Shown: positions 9,093 through 13,703 of the stretch, one piece after another | Layout: the number at the start of each line of letters is the position of its first letter | How positions within the stretch are numbered: the stretch's first letter is position 1 | NCBI GenBank assembly: GCA_027577415.1 | Contig: JANBQS010000675.1 | Location: forward strand, 1 to 13,703 | Direction of reading: 5' to 3' | DNA from: Coemansia sp. RSA 922 | Lineage: Eukaryota > Kickxellomycota > Kickxellomycetes > Kickxellales > Kickxellaceae | Length of the DNA: 13,703 nucleotides | Notes under the pieces: generated by a model | Seen by the model: only the letters and a program-made list of their open reading frames with translations | What the model was told of the DNA's origin: nothing | Databases searched by the model: none | Made by a program: the position numbers and the translations under genes

Positions 9093-9639
9093 GTTCGTTG
9101 GGAACCAACCTGAGGGAGGAGACTTTGTAGTCGTTGCTGTCCCATCCCTCGAGCACTTTTTCTTTGTTTTCCTTTGTATGCGTTGCCTGATGTCAGAGGA
9201 TTGCTAGAATTCCACGGATGCTTCCACCCGCGCTTTTGCCCTTCCTTTTCCGTGACTTTGCAAACATGTGAGGCCAACCCCTCCCCCTTTTTCTCACTGC
9301 TTTCACTCTCAACTCGACAGTGGTCAGCTTGCACTTTAGCTTGAGACTTTAGAGATGATGCCAAAAGGACGAAAAAGTTGCTGCGGCAGCTGTCCCTTTC
9401 TTAAATACGTCATCATTCTCACTGGAAAGCATGTTGCTCAGTGCTTTGCACTCAGCCAAAGCTCACAATTAGCGCTCTCTTCTCATTGACCAGTAGAGTG
9501 TCAACAGCCCAACTACTCCACCTCACTTACTCGGGACTTTTACAAAAGTGGCTTTGTGTTTAGAGCACTATTCGGTCTACTACCATCAATGCTTCAAGAG
9601 TAGATGTGGTATCTAAAAGCATCCTGAAAGGTTGAATAA

Positions 9640-9975
9640 GCTAAGGATAAACCGCCAACATACAACGTTCTCAAGGAGACACCAGAGGATGTGGCCCAGA
9701 CAGCTGAAGAAACCACATGCACAAATGCTTTGAGTAACAATGATGATTAACATGTGTCCGACAAAATCGCCAAACCACTCACCACTAGACCTATCCAGTA
9801 CAAGAAGGGAGCCATGAGACAAAAGAAGGCAGATTCAAAGAAGCGTCAAAAGGAAATGGCCAAGCTCAAAAAGAGGACTGCCACCAGACAAGAAGCCCAG
9901 GCACATTCGTTGTCAGCTAAAACCGATGTTGCTGAACAAGATGCTGCTAGTCATATGGCTCACATATACATTTAA
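9640..9975 (+). pseudogene. Decayed Lys-rich ORF fragment
   Basis: One frame is open from 9640 to 9975 except for a TAA at 9748-9750; further upstream the same frame meets TAA (9637) and TGA (9625). The first part reads like an acidic linker (PPTYNVLKETPEDVAQTAEE). The second is a strongly basic helical stretch (RQKKADSKKRQKEMAKLKKR) followed by a polar end. No ATG begins the frame after the internal stop except M21 of the second segment. Composition suggests the C-terminal end of a nuclear or ribosome-biogenesis-type protein, but I recognise no family. Its stop lies 5 bp from the end of the GH63 pseudogene on the other strand. It could also be a chance open frame. Confidence 0.35.
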
Positions 9976-9980
9976 CATGT

Positions 9981-11879
9981 TTAATGTTTTTCGGCCATGA
10001 GAAGGACTATCAATGTGGTCCATCCCGTAAACGGATATGTGTGCTGCCCAGCACTGCCCTCTGAATTGTACTGCTCCCAGAAGAACCTAGAGCTCTGATA
10101 CTGCTCAAACACATTAGCGATCAGGTTGTTGCACAGTCTGGTGTAGATACTCCATGCCTGCTCCTGATACAGTCCCTCGACACCCATGTAGTTGCAGTGC
10201 AACGACGACAATATCAGGTAGTTGATGTTGATCAGGATTGAACCCCACCAGTAGTTTTTGCCTTGTCCATAGAACTCATCACGCTTCGACAGAGACCATA
10301 TGCCAAACTCAGCCCACAGCTCCTCTGGAACTTCAATCATACTCAGTATATGGCCCAGCTTTTTCGAGTCAGGCAGCACCAGGCCCAGAAGCATGGGGAA
10401 CAGACTGATGTACCTGCAGTGGCACACGAACACATGCTCCAGACCCTCATTTTCATCCTTAAGTTCGTCATAGTCTTTGCATATGCCCATCATTACATCG
10501 CAGTACATGTTCTCTTGTGTGTTCCAGTGTATTTTTTCTAGCATCTCCAAGTGTGATTCCAACTCAGCATCCCCCGCAGTGGAAGATAGCTTGGCATTGA
10601 GACATGTCATGTATGCCACCCATGAGTACAAGCCAATGTGGAGCTCGCCAGTGCTTGGCACCAATGCCCACGGATAATTGTCCAGACCCAATGTCAGTGT
10701 GTGGCTCTCTGTGTGTCCACGCCACCTGTATCCAGCCTTGCTTGGAGACATCAAGCCATCCACACTATCACCAGCTTGCGATTTCTGGAAAAAGCCCAAG
10801 AGCCTCGATGTATAAGGCACCAGGCTGTCCAACTTACTCTGTAGCAGGCATTGCTCATTGCACACGCCTTCCTCCACAGCTCCACCAGCTTGCAGCACAT
10901 CGTCCATCAATCTTGTCATTCCTCGGGCCAGCACCTGTTCAGCCATGGCCTTGATGGCAAAGAGAATGGTCAGCAGATTGGCAAAGTCCGAGTACTGCAC
11001 TTGGAACTCTCAGAGTACCTTGCTGCGAGCCTCATCACCCAGAATCTGCTTGTGTGCCATCCACCCATTGCTGTCCATAGTGCTGAGCCAGCTGCGGATA
11101 ATCTCTAGGCTGATATCCAAGTCCCACTGCCACAGCACCAATTGGTGGAATCCTTTGTCCCAGAGAAACCCATGTGGGAAGAATGGCCGCAATGGCGTAG
11201 TAGCAAACAGAGAGTACAGCTCACTCAGTTTGGCCTCCGAGCTGTCCTCTTGGCCATACTCAGGCTTGGGATTGCTGGATACTAGTCTGCTGCTGTGAAA
11301 ATATCCAATGCCACCAATAAGGCTGCTGAGTGCATTCTGTGCCATCTCGATCTGTGCATCGCTAAGCCCCTTTGCATGCAGGTTGAATGAGGACTCAAAC
11401 CGGGTGTCAAACTCCTTGTGTCAGTTGCTGGCTATAGCATCAATGACCTCAGAGTCGATGTGCAAGGTCTTGTCAGCACACTCATAGATGATGTCAAAGG
11501 CAAACTTGCCGTGCACGATCATTTGTGCAAAGAATAGGTTGGTTCCCTTCTTATGCAGTCCTGCATTGTTTAGCCCGAATAGCAGACTTCCAGGGATACC
11601 GGAGCCCTGGTGGTGTTTGGCCATGGCTCTGACTTGTGTCTGTGCTGACTCCAGCAACACGGCTTGGAATGCACCTTTGGCTTTCTATACGTCAATCTTG
11701 GGCACTTTCAGACCCACACTGCTGATGTTACTGCTGTGGATCCCACCAATGTTGTGCAAGTCCTCAGAAACAGCTGGGGGCTGGTTGCCATGGGCGGGTA
11801 CAATATGAATATGGAACTTTCTGAGATATGGAGTCTTACATCTGACCTTAGCTACATCATGTTTCTCCCAACATCCAGT
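9981..11879 (-). pseudogene. GH63 processing alpha-glucosidase I pseudogene (MOGS/Cwh41 type)
   Basis: The functional enzyme removes the outermost glucose from Glc3Man9GlcNAc2 on glycoproteins in the ER. One frame of about 633 codons follows the family: EKHD near the start, HIVPAHGNQPP, GSLLFGLNNAG, the RPFFPHGFLWDKGFHQ block, SLEIIRSWLSTMDSNGW, QILGDEARSKV, TESHTLTLGLDNYP, a WWGSILININYLIL block and the C-terminal FFWEQYNSEG / YPFTGWT. It is broken by TAG at 11685-11687 (V-*-KAK, where Trp fits), TGA at 11421-11423 and TGA at 11010-11012, and closed upstream by TGA at 11880-11882. The N-terminal anchor and an early luminal segment are missing. Conserved positions have changed: WRGPIW reads WWGSIL and DDYPRA reads DNYPWA. 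No frameshift is seen after 11879, so decay is fairly recent. Confidence 0.88.
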
Positions 11880-12072
11880 TCACAAAAATACCTGCCTCCT
11901 CTTGTTATGTCAGTGAAATCAGCTGTTGACAGTGTGTACTAATATTGAAAAGAGGCTAAGACATGGTGTACTCCTTCTGTGCAAGATTGAACAGAGGCAT
12001 TTAGTTGTCATTAGTTTGACAGCTGTTGCAGCCAATGGACCAGCAACTGGAGTGGTTGCTACTGGGGAGTTT
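11880..12072. other. Spacer between the GH63 pseudogene and repeat unit B
   Basis: No gene is supported. On the minus strand just upstream of the pseudogene, short out-of-frame pieces may be residues of its lost N-terminus, but the match is too weak to annotate. Confidence 0.4.
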
Positions 12073-12385
12073 AAATAGAGTTAAATGTATTCTATTAGGG
12101 AACTAGGCTAAATGGCTAGTTTAAACACTATGAAAATGTATTCTAAATAAGGACCAAGTCGTCCACTATATTGGTATTAGACCAGTGGTATCCAAAGAAG
12201 AGACATGTCTACACAGCCTTGAAAAGTTATCAACCCAAGGCAACTGCATTGTTCACTTTATATTGAAGGTGCGACATCAAAACACCAGCCATTAAGTGAC
12301 CAGCAGCCAGACAACATAACACGTGCAAAGACAATAGCAAACACAAATATACACCAATAGCGCCTATAAGACGCCTGGCCATTGC

Positions 12386-12814
12386 CTAAACAAATGATAA
12401 GTTCTTTAGCTTTTCTGTAAATGACCTGAACATCGCAGCAATACTTGAGCCATTATCTTCGAGATCTAAAACGTATTCTTTCAGGTCGCTTGCATCACGG
12501 CAGTCATCCCCACCTTCTCTAGGCACTCCATGATCTTTAACATACGCATCGTCAAAATCATAAATAACATAATAATCTTGCGGAATCCCATATGAATCAT
12601 AGCCAGTAGGGCTAGCATCAACTTGTGCTTGTATTTCAAAGGTGTCGTTGCATATAATAACTTTGACATTCCCAGCAAGCGAGTATTTCTTGGGACAAAT
12701 TCCAGTTTTAAGAAGTGTATTTTCCAAGTCCGCAAACGTCTTACCCTGAAAGCCTTTTACGCGGAATACCGCCTTTTCCTCCTTGGAGTACTCGGCTAAG
12801 AAAAACTCGACCAT
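12386..12814 (-). CDS. Unknown 142-aa small protein, family copy B
   Basis: Paralog of 8553-8981, same length, start and stop, with no indel across the coding region. The differences are concentrated in residues 8-64 (for example K8E, V15A, D36K, R48G, Y57D, P61I), while residues 65-118 are unchanged. Both copies keep an open frame, so both are probably functional, or were until recently. An ATAAAAAG box lies 111 nt before the ATG. It is oriented away from the gene at 13423, so the region 12815-13422 serves both genes. Function unknown. Confidence 0.8.
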   Translation of the reverse strand: MVEFFLAEYSKEEKAVFRVKGFQGKTFADLENTLLKTGICPKKYSLAGNVKVIICNDTFEIQAQVDASPTGYDSYGIPQDYYVIYDFDDAYVKDHGVPREGGDDCRDASDLKEYVLDLEDNGSSIAAMFRSFTEKLKNLSFV

Positions 12815-12918
12815 GGTTTAAGAGAATAAAGTAGTGAGATGCTTAAAAAAGTAAAGAGTGGGATGGGGATAATTGCAAAACTATTGGAAGAGAAGGCTGT
12901 GGGGGGCTTTGGCACTCA

Positions 12919-12926
12919 CTTTTTAT
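12919..12926 (-). promoter_or_regulatory. TATA-like box of copy B
   Basis: ATAAAAAG on the minus strand, first T 111 nt before the ATG at 12814, in the same conserved block as in copy A. Confidence 0.5.
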
Positions 12927-13422
12927 GTTCGTTGGGAACCAACCTAGGGGAGGAGACTTTGTAGTCGTTGCTGTCCCATCCCTTGAGCACTTTTTCTTTG
13001 TTTTTCTTTGTATGAGTTGCCTAGAGTCGAAGAATTGCTAGAAATCCGCGAGTGCTGCATCCTCTCCTTTCCCGTGACTTGGCCAACATGTGCGCCCAAT
13101 CCCTCATTTTCGCCGTTTTCGCTCAAAAATCATGCTAGTGTTCAGCGCATGCTATAGCCAGAGACTTTGGCAAGTTTACTCAAAGGTTACAAAGTTGCTG
13201 CGGTAGCCGTCCCTTTCTTCAACATGCCATTTTTCTCCTCACCACCCGGCCCCAGTCTTGCTGTCCAAAAGTCCTAAAGTCCATAATTGGTGTTTTCTCG
13301 GCATTGGCCAGTAGGGGTCGGTTTGGGCAGCTGATGTCCGGCTAAACACAACACTTACCTTAGCTCAGCTTCAACCTTTTTATTTTTATTTTATTTTCAA
13401 CCGCAAGCACCCCCGTCTGACG

Positions 13423-13703
13423 ATGACTCTGAAGAGTGCCAATGGCGGAGTCACCGTATCACAGTTGCAATCTAGTTTTGCCGAGATCCAAGGAGAGCTC
13501 AAGCGTGTGCTAGACGGAGTCAACACTGGGCGTATTCTAGAGAGCTTTGACATCCTGAGTAAAGTGACCGACGCGGTTGTCGATAGCTGTGAGGCACTCG
13601 GTCTAGCGTCAGAGCTTCCTGTTGTCGAGACCTTTCAAAGAGACAACTTTTGGCGAGCACTGAACCACTGCTGGTTAGTTGCCCTACAAAATGTCTCCAA
13701 GGC
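13423..13703 (+). CDS. 5' end of an uncharacterised conserved-looking fungal protein (partial)
   Basis: The frame starts at ATG 13423 and stays open to the window edge (93 codons plus 2 nt), so the gene is cut off here. The predicted start has no signal peptide. Residues 1-45 look helical (SQLQSSFAEIQGELKRVLDG), followed by FDILSKVTDAVVDSCEALGL, then a short loop and FWRALNHCWLVALQ. From memory, this pattern (a helix with V-x-x-x-C-x-x-L-G-L, then F/LW-x-x-L/F-N-x-C-W-x-x-x-LQ) resembles uncharacterised proteins of zygomycete fungi; that match is unverified. Codon use is like the housekeeping genes on the left and unlike the AT-rich family genes. A T-rich leader (TTTTTATTTTTATTTTATTT) precedes the ATG by about 30 nt. 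Confidence 0.65.
   Translation, partial: MTLKSANGGVTVSQLQSSFAEIQGELKRVLDGVNTGRILESFDILSKVTDAVVDSCEALGLASELPVVETFQRDNFWRALNHCWLVALQNVSK

Larger units (their letters stand above)
8238..9496. repeat. Direct repeat unit A (about 1.26 kb)
   Basis: Matches 12073-13315 in the same orientation along its length. It contains about 310 bp downstream of the small-protein gene, the gene itself and about 500 bp of upstream DNA. Identity is highest in the coding 3' half and in the promoter near 9050-9150, and falls with indels near 9200-9450. Left edge starts at AAATAGAG; right edge is near CATTGRCCAGTAG. Confidence 0.85.
12073..13315. repeat. Direct repeat unit B (about 1.24 kb)
   Basis: Second copy of the unit at 8238-9496, same orientation, starting at the same AAATAGAG and ending near CATTGGCCAGTAG. 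It includes downstream DNA, the gene at 12386-12814, its TATA-like box and about 500 bp upstream, where the two copies differ by several indels. Its right side leads into the promoter of the gene at 13423. Confidence 0.85.

Noticed and set aside
9001..9364. Short ORFs on both strands upstream of copy A
   Set aside because: They fall in the promoter part of the repeat, and the corresponding frames are not conserved in unit B.
9981..11423. Reading the two in-frame TGA codons of the GH63 frame as recoded (selenocysteine or a UGA-sense code)
   Set aside because: A TAG also interrupts the frame, the N-terminus is missing, conserved residues are altered, and other genes here end normally. Pseudogenisation is simpler.
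8238..13315. The paired repeats as LTRs of a retrotransposon
   Set aside because: They contain a protein gene in each copy, the interior lacks gag, protease, reverse transcriptase and integrase motifs, and I see no tRNA primer site or TG...CA ends.
1..13703. tRNA, rRNA or CRISPR arrays
   Set aside because: I saw no cloverleaf with a GTTC-type T-arm, no rRNA sequence and no regularly spaced short repeats by eye. A tRNAscan run would settle the tRNA question.

Overview
The window is eukaryotic nuclear DNA, almost certainly fungal. It has short spliceosomal introns (164 and 176 nt) with a UACUAAC-type branch site, TATA-box promoters, T-rich housekeeping promoters and compact spacing. The terminal gene loosely resembles uncharacterised proteins of zygomycete fungi. 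An early-diverging fungus is my best guess, with low confidence below kingdom level.

The left part (1-6110) is a conserved housekeeping segment. A two-exon DIS3/Rrp44 gene (exosome exoribonuclease) on the minus strand diverges across about 530 bp from a pyruvate kinase gene on the plus strand. Pyruvate kinase is essentially complete in exon 1. A small second exon adds a basic, Ser/Thr-Pro-rich tail, and the exon-1 reading frame stops inside the 5' splice site, so splicing decides between a normal-length enzyme and a tailed one.

The right part (6110-13320) is accessory-looking and AT-richer, with little recognisable content. It carries three related small genes on the minus strand (117, 142 and 142 aa) of a family I do not recognise. 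Each has a TATA-like box 110-112 nt before its ATG. Two copies (8553-8981 and 12386-12814) lie in direct repeats of about 1.25 kb that also include promoter and downstream DNA, and part of the coding region is identical over 167 bp. Between the first family member and the repeats are a long reading frame with a hydrophobic leader but no ATG (7073-7558) and a possibly frameshifted cysteine-containing small ORF (7985-8213).

Between the two repeats (9497-12072) lie two decayed genes facing each other with 5 bp between their stop codons. One is a Lys-rich fragment. The other is a GH63 processing alpha-glucosidase I pseudogene with in-frame stops, a lost N-terminus and marked CpG scarcity. At the right edge the 5' end of another conserved-looking fungal gene begins at 13423 and runs off the window.
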